A DNA stretch of 64,000 nt from Rhodanobacter sp. Soil772 (GCF_001428385.1 NZ_LMSK01000002.1:588704-652703); one strand, 5' to 3'. Shown: positions 1 to 9,265, counted from the stretch's first letter. The notes: generated from the sequence alone by a model not told the origin. A program made the numbers and translations.

Positions 1-452
1 CCAAGAACGGCCCGCACACGATGACCGGCGCCGAACTCGAAAACGCCTGCACGCTCACCGCACAACGGCTGTCCCTGCTCAACGAACTGTCCGCGCCGGA
101 GTTCTTCGACAAGGCGCTGTTCCGCGGCTTCATCCAGAAGCTGCGCGAACGCCGCATCGTGTGGACCGACGACGACGGCAAGCTCGATTACGACGCCGCG
201 CTGGAAGGCATGGTGCGCGACGCGCGGGTGATCCTGTCGCGCGAAGTACGCCATTCGATCCTGAAGATCACCCCCGGCGGCAACGACAAGGAAGCGGGCG
301 CTGCCGAGACCCGCGAGGATGCCGACGCGCCCGCCCACGTCCCCACCGACAGCGACGACGCCGCGCTGCACGAGCGCCACGTCGCCGCCGAGCACTACGA
401 ACACGAGCGACGCAGCGGCGACGACCGTCGCGGCACGCCGCCCGACGCCTGA
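1..452 (+). CDS. plsB: Glycerol-3-phosphate acyltransferase PlsB, C-terminal end (partial)
   Basis: The reading frame is open from the window edge and ends with TGA at 450-452, so only the last ~150 residues are present. The segment [19 protein letters not shown] followed by [15 protein letters not shown] matches the extreme C-terminal part of the membrane-bound PlsB family, which acylates sn-glycerol-3-phosphate in the first step of phospholipid synthesis. The catalytic HxxxxD block lies upstream of the window. After the conserved part comes a ~60-residue Asp/Glu/Arg-rich tail, which is probably disordered. Identification rests on this C-terminal pattern alone, so it is likely rather than certain. 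Confidence 0.75.
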   Translation, partial: KNGPHTMTGAELENACTLTAQRLSLLNELSAPEFFDKALFRGFIQKLRERRIVWTDDDGKLDYDAALEGMVRDARVILSREVRHSILKITPGGNDKEAGAAETREDADAPAHVPTDSDDAALHERHVAAEHYEHERRSGDDRRGTPPDA

Positions 453-480
453 CAACGGCGTTCCTGTAGCATTGCCGGCC

Positions 481-1248
481 ATGAACGAACAGCCAGAAAC
501 CCCGCCCGAATCGACCACCCACTTCGGCTTCCGCGACGTGCCGGTCGGCGACAAGCAGAAGCTGGTCGGCCAGGTATTCACCTCGGTCGCGCGCAGCTAC
601 GACCTGATGAACGACCTGATGTCGTTCGGCGTCCACCGGTTGTGGAAACGTCACTTCGTGGCGATCAGCGGCGTGCGCCGCGGCGACCGCGTGCTGGACC
701 TGGCCGGCGGCACCGGCGACATCGCCGCGTTGGTGAAGCCGGTGGTCGGCGACGAGGGCGAGGTGGTGGTCGGCGACATCAACGCGGCGATGCTCGGCGT
801 CGGCCGCGACCGCCTCACCGACCGCGGCCTGGTTTCCGGCTTGCGCTGGGCCCAGCTCAACGCCGAGGCGCTGCCGTTCCCGGACAACAGCTTCGACGCG
901 GTGACCATGGCGTTCGGCCTGCGCAACGTCACCGACAAGGACAAGGCGCTGGCCGACATCTGCCGCGTGCTGAAGCCCGGCGGCCGCGCGCTGGTGCTGG
1001 AGTTCTCGAAAGTGCAGAACGAGCTGTTCGGCAAGCTCTACGACTTCCACTCGTTCAAGGTGCTGCCGAAGCTGGGCCAGCTGTTCGCCGGCGACGCCGA
1101 CAGCTACCAGTACCTGGCCGAGTCGATCCGCAAGCATCCCGACCAGGCAACCCTGAAAGGCATGATGGAACACGCCGGCTTCGGCCGCGTCGAGGTGCGC
1201 AACCTCACCAACGGCGTCGTGGCGATCCATCGCGCGTACAAGTTCTAG
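481..1248 (+). CDS. ubiE: Ubiquinone/menaquinone C-methyltransferase UbiE
   Basis: A 255-residue class I SAM-dependent methyltransferase that C-methylates the benzoquinol ring in ubiquinone synthesis (and demethylmenaquinol where menaquinone is made). The SAM-binding motif [11 protein letters not shown] is at residues 71-80. The family signatures [20 protein letters not shown] near the N-terminus and [11 protein letters not shown] in the middle are present. I chose ATG 481 because the protein from there aligns with the family; the frame is open further upstream, inside the plsB tail. In enterobacteria ubiE sits directly before ubiJ-ubiB; here those two genes are about 32 kb away in the same window. 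Confidence 0.95.
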   Translation: MNEQPETPPESTTHFGFRDVPVGDKQKLVGQVFTSVARSYDLMNDLMSFGVHRLWKRHFVAISGVRRGDRVLDLAGGTGDIAALVKPVVGDEGEVVVGDINAAMLGVGRDRLTDRGLVSGLRWAQLNAEALPFPDNSFDAVTMAFGLRNVTDKDKALADICRVLKPGGRALVLEFSKVQNELFGKLYDFHSFKVLPKLGQLFAGDADSYQYLAESIRKHPDQATLKGMMEHAGFGRVEVRNLTNGVVAIHRAYKF

Positions 1249-1358
1249 CGTCCTGCCGGCACCCGGCCGAATCGTCATTGCCGCCGCCCTGACCCAGATC
1301 AGTGGCCGGCCGCGCGCTGCGGCGTATGTTTGGGCTCCCTTTCCTGCGAGCCCGCATC

Positions 1359-1625
1359 ATGTCCATCGACATCGTTTCCGAACAGAACGTGCACCTCTTC
1401 GACGCGCGCGGCGTGGCGCGGCGTTTCCGCCACTCGGCCATATTCGGGGCGATCGGCGTGTTGCGCTCGGGCGAGACGATGCGCTTCGTCAACGACCACG
1501 ACCCGATCCCGTTGATCGCCCAGCTGCGCGAGCGCCTCGGCGACCACCTCACGGTGAGCTATCGCCAGCGCGATGCCGACGCGGTGGTGATCGACTTCGG
1601 CATCACCGGCTTGCCGGTCGAGTGA
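1359..1625 (+). CDS. DUF2249-domain protein
   Basis: An 88-residue protein from ATG 1359. An upstream in-frame start is possible, but the conserved part begins with MSIDIVSEQNVHLFDARG. The layout of a short beta strand, a central MRFVNDHDPIPLI segment and a closing RDADAVVIDFGI strand fits the DUF2249 fold, a small TusA-like domain of unknown biochemistry. The NDHDP segment is the hallmark. It lies 13 bp before an FmdE-like gene on the same strand, suggesting a two-gene unit. DUF2249 proteins often occur with respiratory or nitrogen-oxide genes, but no such genes are visible here, so I assign no function. Confidence 0.75.
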   Translation: MSIDIVSEQNVHLFDARGVARRFRHSAIFGAIGVLRSGETMRFVNDHDPIPLIAQLRERLGDHLTVSYRQRDADAVVIDFGITGLPVE

Positions 1626-1638
1626 GCGGCCCCGGCGC

Positions 1639-2253
1639 ATGAATTACCCCGCGTTCTACGAACAGGCACCGCGCATCCGCATGCGCGATCCGCTGGCGGC
1701 CTTCCTCGGCGCCGCCGAAGACGGCCTGCTGGAATATTCCTATATCGATGCGGTGCGCCTGGCCGGCCACTCCTGTCCCACCGTGGCCGGCGCGTGGCTG
1801 ATGGCGCGCACGGCGCTGCAGGCGCTGTACCCGGACGAACCGGCCGAGCGCGGCGGCATCGCGGTGCACATGCCGGCCGCCGAAGACGAAGGCGTCACCG
1901 GCGTCATCGCGCAGGTGCTGACCCTGATCACCGGCGCCGCCGCCGGCAACGGCTTCCACGGCATCGGCGGCCGCTTCGTGCGGCAGTCGCTGCTGGGCTT
2001 CTCGGCCGCGTCCGGCGCCACCGCCGTGCAGTTCAGCCGTCGCGACAACGGTGCTGCCGTGGCGGTGGAACTGGACCTGGCCACGGTACCGTCGGCGTCG
2101 AACCTGCGCGAGCTGATGGTCGCCGCACTTCACCCCGGCGCCACCGCGGAGCAGCGCGACGCTTTTGCGCAGGCCTGGCAGGGCCGCGTGCAGCGCCTGC
2201 TGCTGGATCACGCCGACGACCCGCAGGTGCTGCGGCTCACCCGGCTGCACTGA
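1639..2253 (+). CDS. FmdE-like domain protein
   Basis: A 204-residue protein with GHSCPT at residues 43-48 and a following Gly/Ala-rich helix. This is the pattern of the FmdE family, named after a non-catalytic subunit of formylmethanofuran dehydrogenase. Outside methanogens these proteins are uncharacterised. No signal peptide is visible, and the C-terminal zinc-ribbon found in some members is absent. It follows the DUF2249 gene closely and is convergent with the EamA transporter gene, whose stop codon abuts it. The family call comes from the Cys-containing motif and length; the role is unknown. Confidence 0.6.
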   Translation: MNYPAFYEQAPRIRMRDPLAAFLGAAEDGLLEYSYIDAVRLAGHSCPTVAGAWLMARTALQALYPDEPAERGGIAVHMPAAEDEGVTGVIAQVLTLITGAAAGNGFHGIGGRFVRQSLLGFSAASGATAVQFSRRDNGAAVAVELDLATVPSASNLRELMVAALHPGATAEQRDAFAQAWQGRVQRLLLDHADDPQVLRLTRLH

Positions 2254-3177
2254 TCACGCCTGCTCGCACACCTGCTCGCACGCCGGTGCAACGCGCGGCA
2301 CGGCACGCCGCCGCGCGTTCGCCAGCACCACGCCGCCGACGGTGATCGCGCCGCCGACCAGGATCAGCGCGTTCGGCACCTCGTGCAGCCACAGCCAGCC
2401 GATCAGCAGCGCGATCGGCGGCGACAGGTAGATGAAGCTGCTGACCCGCGACGCCGACGCGCGGTGCACCGCCATGTTCCAGGCGAGGTAACCGATGAAG
2501 GTCGGCGCGATGCCCAGCCACAGCAGCGCACCGATATGCGACCACGATGCCGCCGCCAGCGCCTGCGGCAAATGCCAGCCGAACGGCAACGCGCCGAGCG
2601 TGCCGGCGAACATAGCAAATGCGGTGACGCCGACCATGCTGCTGCGCGCGAACAGGGCTTTCTGGCCCACGAAGAAGATCGCCGAGACGGCCACGCAGAC
2701 CAGCACCAGCAAGGCATGCGGATCGACCTCCACCCGCTGCCCGCTGGCCAGTACCACCAGCACCGTGCCGAGCAGCGCCACCGCCAGCCCGATCCACGTG
2801 CGCAGCGTCAGCCGCTCGCGCAGCCAGAACGCCGACACCGCCGCGGTGGCGGCCGGCACCAGCGAAATCAGGATCGAGGCGGTGCCGCTGGCGATCCGCG
2901 TCTCGGCGTAGTTCAGGCACAGGTGATACACGGTGAGGCCGAGCACGCCGAGCAGCGCCAGCTGCGGCCAGTCGCGCCGCGCCGGCAACGGCACGCGCTT
3001 CACCAGCAGCAGCACGGCAAAACACAGCGAACCGATCAGCAGTCGCGCGAACGCGACCTCGCCGGGGGTGAACGCGGGCAAGGCATAGGCGATCGCGGCG
3101 TAGGCCGACGACCAGGTCAACAGGGCAATCGCGATGGCGAGCAGGGCGCGGCCATCGAGACGTTCAACGGTATCCAT
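2254..3177 (-). CDS. EamA/DMT-superfamily transporter
   Basis: A 307-residue integral membrane protein with about ten hydrophobic segments arranged as two EamA repeats. Typical motifs are TWSSAYAAIAYALPAFTPGEVAFARLLIGS at the start (only partly quoted) and PTFIGYLAWNMAV in the second repeat. Such proteins usually export amino acids or other metabolites across the inner membrane; the substrate cannot be read from the sequence. The start at 3177 (MDTVERL) was preferred over an upstream one at 3210. It is divergent from an Lrp/AsnC-type regulator gene starting at 3303, a common arrangement in which the regulator controls an amino-acid exporter. Confidence 0.88.
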   Translation of the reverse strand: MDTVERLDGRALLAIAIALLTWSSAYAAIAYALPAFTPGEVAFARLLIGSLCFAVLLLVKRVPLPARRDWPQLALLGVLGLTVYHLCLNYAETRIASGTASILISLVPAATAAVSAFWLRERLTLRTWIGLAVALLGTVLVVLASGQRVEVDPHALLVLVCVAVSAIFFVGQKALFARSSMVGVTAFAMFAGTLGALPFGWHLPQALAAASWSHIGALLWLGIAPTFIGYLAWNMAVHRASASRVSSFIYLSPPIALLIGWLWLHEVPNALILVGGAITVGGVVLANARRRAVPRVAPACEQVCEQA

Positions 3178-3302
3178 GGGGACGGATTCCTTCAGCGGGG
3201 AAGTGCGCATCCTAGTCTTGCCGGCCGCGTCGCGGAATAATGCACCGAATCGTTTTCACGATGTTTCGCCAACGATCGAAACAATCGACGAGGTATTCCG
3301 CC

Positions 3303-3812
3303 ATGGAATCGAAAGTCATGGAACCCAGGCCCGAGCTGGACGGCAAGGATTGGCAGCTGCTGGAGGCGCTGCAACAGGATGCGCGCCTGGGCTACGCCGA
3401 GCTGGGCCGCAAGGTGCGCCTGTCCGCACCGGCGGTGGCCGAGCGGGTGAAGCGGCTGGAGGAGGCCGGCGTGATCAGCGGCTACCGCGCCACGGTCGAC
3501 CCGAAGCGCCTCGGCTACGGCATCAGCGCGATGATCCGCCTGCGCTGCGACGGCATCACCTGCGCGCGCATCGGCGCCCTGGTGGAAGACATTCCCGAAG
3601 TACTCGAATGCCGCCGCCTGGCCGGCGAGGATTCGGCCTTGCTGCATGTGGTGGCGATGTCGATCGGCCATCTCGAATCGGTGCTCGACCGCCTGCTGAA
3701 GACCGGCGCCAGCACCAGCACCGCCACCCTGATCGTGCTGCAGACGCCGCACGAGAACCGCCCGCTGACCCGCGCGATGTGGAATGCTGCGCGCGCCATG
3801 TCGGACGATTGA
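3303..3812 (+). CDS. Lrp/AsnC-family transcriptional regulator
   Basis: About 169 residues. The N-terminal winged helix (WQLLEALQQDARLGYAELG, then LSAPAVAERVKRLEEAGVI) is the standard AsnC-type HTH. An RAM/AsnC ligand-binding half follows, with LECRRLAGEDSALLHVVAMS near its end. ATG 3303 and ATG 3321 are both possible starts. It probably senses an amino acid and controls the divergent EamA exporter gene across the 125-bp gap. That link is inferred from gene order only. Confidence 0.9.
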   Translation: MESKVMEPRPELDGKDWQLLEALQQDARLGYAELGRKVRLSAPAVAERVKRLEEAGVISGYRATVDPKRLGYGISAMIRLRCDGITCARIGALVEDIPEVLECRRLAGEDSALLHVVAMSIGHLESVLDRLLKTGASTSTATLIVLQTPHENRPLTRAMWNAARAMSDD

Positions 3813-3837
3813 TCCCTTCCCCCCACCGACAGCTCCG

Positions 3838-5535
3838 ATGACCGACCACGACAAGTTCGACAAGAACAGGCTCCCGGATACGCCCGCCGACGCGCCACCC
3901 AACCCCGAGCGCCGGCGCCTGCTCGGCGGCATCGCGCTGGCCGGCGCCGCGCTCACCCTCGGCGGTTGCAAGCCGTTCGACGAACGCCCGTCGGCACCCG
4001 CGGCTGCCGATGCGGCGCTCGACGCGCTGCTGCGCCGGCACATCCGGCACGTGGTGGTGCTGTACGCGGAGAACCGCAGCTTCAACAACCTGTTCGCAGA
4101 CTTCCCCGGCCTGGCCCAGCCGCTGCAGGCGCTCGACTCGCCCGCCTACCGCCAACGCGACCGCGACGGCCGCCTGCTCGACACGTTGCCGCCGGTCTGG
4201 GGCGGGCTGGCGCCGCACGCGCAGGTGGTCGACGGCCGCCGCTACCAGCTCGACGAACACGCGATCAGCGGCCTGCCAAACCGTCCGTTCGTGCTGCGCA
4301 CGCCCGACGGCGCACCGCTGCCGCACGGCGTAATCACCCGCGACCTGGTGCACCGCTTCTACGAGAACCAGCTGCAGATCAACAGCGGCCGCAACGACGG
4401 CTTCGTCGCCTGGGGCAATACCGGTGCGATGGTGATGGGCCACTACGCCGACGGCGCCGCGAACCTGCGCCTGTGGCAGCTCGCCCGGCAGTACACGCTG
4501 TGCGACAACTTCTTCATGGGCGCCTTCGGCGGCTCGTTCCTCAACCACCAGTACCTCGCCGCGGCGCAGCCGCCGTTCTATCCGCACGCGGACCGCGGCC
4601 CGGCGAAATTCCAGATCGCCGTGGTGGAAGGCGACGACCCCACCGGCATCCGCCCGAAGCTGGCCGAGGATTCGCCGGCCAGCGCGATGCAGGGCCGCGC
4701 GAAGTTCGCCGCACGCGATGCGCTCACCCCCGACTTCTGGGCGGTCAACACGATGGGCCCGGCCTACGCGCCAGCCTTTGGCCACGACAAGCGCGACCCG
4801 CGCCTCGCCGATCCGGACAGCCCGAACACGCTGCCCGCGCAAAGCCACCGCACCATCGGCGATGCGCTGTCCGACGCCGGCGTCGACTGGGCCTGGTACG
4901 CCGGCGGCTGGCAGCTGGCGCTGGGCGGCCAGGGCGACGGCGACCATCGCGCGTTTCCGGAAGTGCCGAACTTCCAAGTGCACCACCAGCCGTTCAACTA
5001 CTTCCGCCAGTTCGCGCCCGGCACGCCGGCGCGCCAGCAGCACCTGCGCGATGCCGGCGTCGGCAGCAGCGCCGACAGCAACCGCTTCCTTGCCGCCGCC
5101 GCGGCCGGCACGCTGCCGCCGGTGGCGTTCTACAAGCCGCAGGGCGATCTCAACATGCACGCCGGCTATTCCAGCGTGGACGCCGGCGACCGGCACTTGG
5201 CGCAGGTGATCGAAGCGCTGCAGGCCAGTCCGCTGTGGCCGAACATGCTGGTGCTGATCACCGTCGACGAGAACGGCGGCTGGTGGGACCACGTGGCGCC
5301 GCCGAAGGGCGACCGCTGGGGGCCGGGCACGCGCATTCCCGCGCTGGTGGTGTCGCCGTTCGCGAAGCAAGGCTATGTCGACCACACCATCTACGACACC
5401 GGTTCGATCCTGCGTTTCATCACCCGCCGCTTCAGTCTGCAGAAACTGCCCGGCCTCAAGCTGCGCGAGGAAGCGATGATCGCCGCCGGCGGCCCGCCAC
5501 CGGGCGACCTCACCGCCGCCCTGCAATTCGACTGA
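3838..5535 (+). CDS. Tat-exported phosphoesterase (PF04185 phospholipase C/acid phosphatase family)
   Basis: A 565-residue hydrolase. The N-terminus carries a twin-arginine stretch (ERRRLLGGIALAG) followed by a hydrophobic run and LTLGGC, so it looks like a Tat-exported lipoprotein. The mature part opens with VVLYAENRSFNNLF, the conserved metal/nucleophile region of the phosphoesterase family that includes bacterial phospholipase C and AcpA-type acid phosphatases. Later family motifs are DNFFMGAFGGSFLNHQ, GDLNMHAGYSS and ITVDENGGWWDHVAPP. The substrate (phospholipid or phosphomonoester) is not determinable from sequence. It starts 25 bp after the Lrp gene. Confidence 0.88.
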   Translation: MTDHDKFDKNRLPDTPADAPPNPERRRLLGGIALAGAALTLGGCKPFDERPSAPAAADAALDALLRRHIRHVVVLYAENRSFNNLFADFPGLAQPLQALDSPAYRQRDRDGRLLDTLPPVWGGLAPHAQVVDGRRYQLDEHAISGLPNRPFVLRTPDGAPLPHGVITRDLVHRFYENQLQINSGRNDGFVAWGNTGAMVMGHYADGAANLRLWQLARQYTLCDNFFMGAFGGSFLNHQYLAAAQPPFYPHADRGPAKFQIAVVEGDDPTGIRPKLAEDSPASAMQGRAKFAARDALTPDFWAVNTMGPAYAPAFGHDKRDPRLADPDSPNTLPAQSHRTIGDALSDAGVDWAWYAGGWQLALGGQGDGDHRAFPEVPNFQVHHQPFNYFRQFAPGTPARQQHLRDAGVGSSADSNRFLAAAAAGTLPPVAFYKPQGDLNMHAGYSSVDAGDRHLAQVIEALQASPLWPNMLVLITVDENGGWWDHVAPPKGDRWGPGTRIPALVVSPFAKQGYVDHTIYDTGSILRFITRRFSLQKLPGLKLREEAMIAAGGPPPGDLTAALQFD

Positions 5536-5544
5536 CACAACAAA

Positions 5545-5660
5545 CTCCCTCCCCTGCTCGCAGGGGAGGGTTGGGGAGGGGTGCTTTTGACTTCTCCGCC
5601 AGCTCGGACAACCCCCTCTAACCTCCCTCTGCGACCGAAGGAAGTCCCTTTGGGGCACGC
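5545..5660. repeat. Palindromic intergenic repeat, family A, copy 1
   Basis: The 10-bp arms CCCTCCCCTG (5547-5556) and CAGGGGAGGG (5561-5570) form a perfect hairpin with a 4-nt loop. It is followed by a G-rich tract ending in GTGCTTTT, then about 40 bp later by a degenerate inverted counterpart (CCCCCTCTAACCTCCCTC, 5611-5628). The same design recurs at 11130-11235 and 63100-63156. It lies between the phosphoesterase and proline iminopeptidase genes. The hairpin may also act as a transcription terminator. Confidence 0.8.
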
Positions 5661-5694
5661 AGGAGGAGGAGATAATCCACAAGAGATCGCCGCC

Positions 5695-6648
5695 ATGCGC
5701 GAGATGTACCCCGAGATCGAGCCGTACCGGACCCACCGCATCGCCGTCGACGCGATCCACACCTTGCACGTGGAGGAATGCGGCAATCCCGCCGGCCTGC
5801 CGGTGGTGTTCCTGCATGGCGGCCCGGGCGCCGGCCTGTCGGCCTACCACCGCCGCTTCTTCGATCCGGCGCGCTACCGCATCGTGCTGTTCGACCAGCG
5901 CGGCGCCGGGCAGTCCACCCCGTTCGCCGAACTCACCGACAACACCACCTGGCACCTGGTCGCCGACATCGAGGCGATCCGCGAGCAACTCGGGATCGAA
6001 CGCTGGGTGGTGTTCGGCGGCTCCTGGGGTTCCACCCTGGCGCTGGCCTACGCGCAGACGCATGCCGAGCGCGTGCTCGGCCTGGTGCTGCGCGGCATCT
6101 TCCTGGGGCGGCCGCAGGAGCTGCGCTGGTTCAACGAAGTGGACGGCGGCGCCTCGCAGATCTTCCCCGAGCGCTGGGCGCGCTTCCTCGCCTTCATCCC
6201 GCCCGACGAACGCGGCTCGATGCTGGACGCCTACTGGCGCCGCCTGACCAGCGACGACGAAGCCACCCGGCTCGCCGCCGCACAAGCGTGGAGCGCGTGG
6301 GAAGGCGGCAGCACCACCTTGCTGCACGACCCCGACGGCGGCGGCGACTTCGAGGACCCGCACAAGGCGGTCAGCCTGGCCGTGATGGAAGCGCACTACT
6401 TCCGCCACGCGATCTTCCTGCAACCCGACCAGCTGCTGCGCAACATCGAGCGCATCCGCCACATCCCGGCCACCATCGTGCACGGCCGCTACGACATCAT
6501 CTGCCCGATGGCGAGCGCCTACGACCTCAGCCAGGCCTGGCCCGAAGCGCACCTGCACGTGGTGCTGGCTGGCCACAGCGCCACTGACCCGGCGATCGTG
6601 GATCAGTTGGTGGAAGCGACGGATCGACTGGCAGATCGGTACTGCTGA
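5695..6648 (+). CDS. pip: Proline iminopeptidase (S33 family)
   Basis: A 317-residue alpha/beta hydrolase that removes N-terminal proline from peptides. HGGPG at 41-45 forms the oxyanion hole and GGSWGS places the nucleophile at Ser110. FDQRGAGQS and WSAWEGG are also family hallmarks. The acid and histidine are in HGRYDIICP and LAGHSA near the C-terminus. There is no signal peptide, so it is cytoplasmic. ATG 5695 is preferred because the conserved N-terminal MREMYPEIEPY begins there; the in-frame sequence upstream is intergenic repeat. Confidence 0.95.
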   Translation: MREMYPEIEPYRTHRIAVDAIHTLHVEECGNPAGLPVVFLHGGPGAGLSAYHRRFFDPARYRIVLFDQRGAGQSTPFAELTDNTTWHLVADIEAIREQLGIERWVVFGGSWGSTLALAYAQTHAERVLGLVLRGIFLGRPQELRWFNEVDGGASQIFPERWARFLAFIPPDERGSMLDAYWRRLTSDDEATRLAAAQAWSAWEGGSTTLLHDPDGGGDFEDPHKAVSLAVMEAHYFRHAIFLQPDQLLRNIERIRHIPATIVHGRYDIICPMASAYDLSQAWPEAHLHVVLAGHSATDPAIVDQLVEATDRLADRYC

Positions 6649-6676
6649 GTCCCAACCACTCCACTAGGGAAACTCC

Positions 6677-7969
6677 ATGCGCGTACTGGTTACCGGTGCT
6701 TACGGTTTCATTGGCGCGCACATCGTTGCGGCGCTGACCGCAGCCGGCCACGAAGTCATCTGCGCCGTGCGCGGCGCGCGCATCGACGCGCGCTTCCCCG
6801 GACTCTGGGCAATCGCCTGCGACATGGCCCACGACGTGCGCAGCGAGGACTGGCTGCCCCGCCTCGCCGGTGTCGAGGCGATGGTCAACTGCGCGGGCAT
6901 CTTGCGCGAGCGCGGTGCCGACACTTACTTGGCGATCCACGAGCAGGCGCCGCAGGCGCTGTTCCGCGCCTGCCTGCAGGCCGGCGTCCGGCGCGTGATC
7001 CAGGTATCCGCGCTGGGACACGCCGACGACGGCGAGTTCATCGCGTCCAAGCATCGCGGCGACGCCGCGCTGATGGCGCTGGAGCTGGACTGGCTGGTGC
7101 TGCGCCCGTCGCTAGTCTACAGCGCGCGCGGTTCCTACGGCGGCAGTTCGCTGCTGCGCGGACTGGCCGGATTGCCCGGCCTGCTGCCGCTGCCAGGCCG
7201 TGGCGGGCAGCCGCTGCAGCCGATCGCCGCCGAGGACATCGGTACGACCGTGGTCGCAGCGCTGGCCAAGCCACGGGTCACGCGCGACGTGCTCGAACTG
7301 GTCGGCCCCGATGTGCTGAGTCTGCGCGATTACCTGCTGGCTTGGCGACGTTGGCTCGGCTTCGGGCGCGCGTACACGCTGGCCGTTCCCACTCCGCTGG
7401 TGCGCCTGACTTGCGTGCTGGGCGAGCACTTGGGCAACGGCCCGCTGGGCAACACGATGGCGCGCATGCTTGAACGCGGCAACGTCGGCACCGCCGACGC
7501 CAGCGCCCGTCTGCGCGAGCGCCTCGGCCTGGTACCGCGATCGCTACGGCGTGCGCTCGCCGAAGCGCCCAGCCACGTGCAGGACCGCTGGCACGCCAGG
7601 CTGTATTTCTGTCTGCCTCTGTTGCGCGTGTCGATGGCACTGCTCTGGATCGGCTCCGGCGTGATCGGATGGCTGACCCCGGTGGCCGACGTGGTGGCCG
7701 CCGCACCCGGCAGTTCACTCTCTGCCGGCAGCCTGCTCGGACTGGCGCACATCACCGCCAGCGCCGACCTGCTGCTGGGCGCGCTGTGCCTGCTGCGCTG
7801 GCGACCGCGCCTCGTGCTGGGTCTGATGCTGGCGATGTTGCTCGGCTACACCTTCGCCATCGGCATCGCGTGGCCCGTCCACTGGCTGGACCCGTTCGGC
7901 GGCCTGCTGAAGAACCTGCCGCTGATCGCGGTACTGGCGATCCTGCTGGTGACGGAAGAACGCCGATGA
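6677..7969 (+). CDS. NAD(P)-binding SDR-type protein fused to a DoxX-like membrane domain
   Basis: A 430-residue two-part protein. Residues 1-280 form an atypical SDR with the nucleotide-binding motif VTGAYGFIGAHI at the N-terminus and a VNCAGI strand. The last ~130 residues contain four hydrophobic segments of the DoxX-like type. An AGGGA Shine-Dalgarno-like stretch precedes ATG 6677. The stop overlaps the start of the next gene (ATGA at 7966-7969), so the two are translationally coupled. This fusion family is known in proteobacteria but has no firm biochemical role; reaction and substrate are unknown. Confidence 0.82.
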   Translation: MRVLVTGAYGFIGAHIVAALTAAGHEVICAVRGARIDARFPGLWAIACDMAHDVRSEDWLPRLAGVEAMVNCAGILRERGADTYLAIHEQAPQALFRACLQAGVRRVIQVSALGHADDGEFIASKHRGDAALMALELDWLVLRPSLVYSARGSYGGSSLLRGLAGLPGLLPLPGRGGQPLQPIAAEDIGTTVVAALAKPRVTRDVLELVGPDVLSLRDYLLAWRRWLGFGRAYTLAVPTPLVRLTCVLGEHLGNGPLGNTMARMLERGNVGTADASARLRERLGLVPRSLRRALAEAPSHVQDRWHARLYFCLPLLRVSMALLWIGSGVIGWLTPVADVVAAAPGSSLSAGSLLGLAHITASADLLLGALCLLRWRPRLVLGLMLAMLLGYTFAIGIAWPVHWLDPFGGLLKNLPLIAVLAILLVTEERR

Positions 7970-8445
7970 ACGACGCGTACTTACTGCTGAAAACCGTGCA
8001 TATCCTCTCGTCCACGCTGCTGTTCGGCACGGGACTGGGTACGGCATTTTTCATGTGGTTCACCCACCGCAGCGGCCAGCTTCCCGCCATCGCGGTCGCG
8101 GCGCGACTGACCGTACGCGCGGATTTCCTGTTCACCACGCCGGCAGTGATCGTGCAGCCGCTGTCGGGCTACCTGCTGATGCGACTGATGGGTTTCGACC
8201 TGCACACGCCATGGCTGCAGGCCGCCACCGCGCTATACCTGCTGACCGGCGCCTGCTGGCTGCCGGTGGTGTGGCTGCAATGGCGCGCGCGTAACCTGGC
8301 CGCCACTGCGTTGCGCGACGGCACGAACCTGCCGCCGGCCTACCATCGCTGCATGCGCGCCTGGTTTGCGCTGGGCTGGCCGGCGTTCCTTGCCGTGCTT
8401 GGCATCTTCTGGCTGATGGTGGCCAAACCGCCCTTGTGGCACTGA
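7966..8445 (+). CDS. DUF2269 family integral membrane protein
   Basis: A 159-residue protein with four hydrophobic segments. The N-terminal LKTVHILSSTLLFGTGLG carries the histidine-containing first helix typical of DUF2269. HRCMRAWFALGWPAF is in the last helix. The start overlaps the stop of the preceding SDR-DoxX gene by four bases. The pair probably forms an inner-membrane module, perhaps redox-linked given the helix histidine, but this is inference and the family is uncharacterised. Confidence 0.8.
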   Translation: MNDAYLLLKTVHILSSTLLFGTGLGTAFFMWFTHRSGQLPAIAVAARLTVRADFLFTTPAVIVQPLSGYLLMRLMGFDLHTPWLQAATALYLLTGACWLPVVWLQWRARNLAATALRDGTNLPPAYHRCMRAWFALGWPAFLAVLGIFWLMVAKPPLWH

Positions 8446-8555
8446 GCGCGAATACGCTCGGCGAAGCCGCTCGTCTGGAACCTCGGCGCAAGAACCGGAT
8501 GGCTACGGGGAAACGCCGCGACCACACTGGACACCTGCCACTACCGGAGCCGCCC

Positions 8556-9197
8556 ATGCTCACCCTGTTCGACTACCTGCCCTCACAAAACGCCTGGAAG
8601 GTGCGCCAGTTGCTGCACCACCTCGGCCGGCCGTATCGCACGGTGCCTGTGAGTATCTTCGAGGGTGAAGGCCGGAGCGAGGCCTACCGGCGGGTCAACC
8701 CCACCGGCACGGTGCCGGCGATCCAGCTGGAGGACGGCCGCGTGCTGGCCGAGTCGAATGCGATCCTCGCGTATCTCGCCGACGGCACGCCGTACCTGCC
8801 GGACGATCCGTTCGGGCGCGCCAAGGTGCTGCAGTGGCTGTGCTTCGAGCAGGAGCGGGTGGAGTCGGTGATCGGCGCACTGCGGCACTGGACGCTGACT
8901 GGCAAGCTGGCGCGCCGGTCGACGGAAATGATCGAGGCGAAACGCGCCGCCGCCGTGCGCACGCTGGGCATCCTGGAAAGCGAACTGGCGACGCGGCCGT
9001 TCATCGCCGGCGACGACTACGGCATCGCCGACATCGCGCTGTTCGCCTACGCCAGTCGCGCCGAGGAAGCCGGGCTGCCGTTGCAGGCGTATCCGCAGTT
9101 CCGCGCATGGGTGGCGCGGGTGGAGGCGCAGCCGGGCTTCCTCGCCGAGATGTATCCGTACGCGATGGATCCCCATTCAGTCAACGAACTGCCCTGA
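8556..9197 (+). CDS. Glutathione S-transferase family protein
   Basis: A 213-residue cytosolic GST-like protein. The N-terminal thioredoxin-like domain has SQNAWKVRQLLHHLG at the glutathione-site helix and NPTGTVPAIQLEDGR with the cis-proline. ESNAILAYLADG binds the gamma-glutamyl group. The C-terminal all-helical domain contains YGIADIALFAYASRAEEAG, the N-capping/hydrophobic staple region. The substrate is not predictable. ATG 8556 gives the normal GST N-terminus; in-frame sequence upstream has no family similarity. Confidence 0.92.
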   Translation: MLTLFDYLPSQNAWKVRQLLHHLGRPYRTVPVSIFEGEGRSEAYRRVNPTGTVPAIQLEDGRVLAESNAILAYLADGTPYLPDDPFGRAKVLQWLCFEQERVESVIGALRHWTLTGKLARRSTEMIEAKRAAAVRTLGILESELATRPFIAGDDYGIADIALFAYASRAEEAGLPLQAYPQFRAWVARVEAQPGFLAEMYPYAMDPHSVNELP

Positions 9198-9265
9198 GCT
9201 TTCGTCACGGGCGGCCGCCACCACAGCAATGGCATACTCGGGGTTTTCCGGCCCGAGACTTCCCC

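Noticed and set aside
5545..5660. Family A repeat as an insertion-sequence end
   Set aside because: No transposase gene or target-site duplication is visible near any copy.
3556..6576. A 1006-residue open frame on the minus strand over the phosphoesterase and proline iminopeptidase genes
   Set aside because: It is antisense to two clear family genes with intact catalytic motifs. Its product is low-complexity Arg/Ala/Val/His-rich, as expected for the shadow frame of GC-rich DNA.
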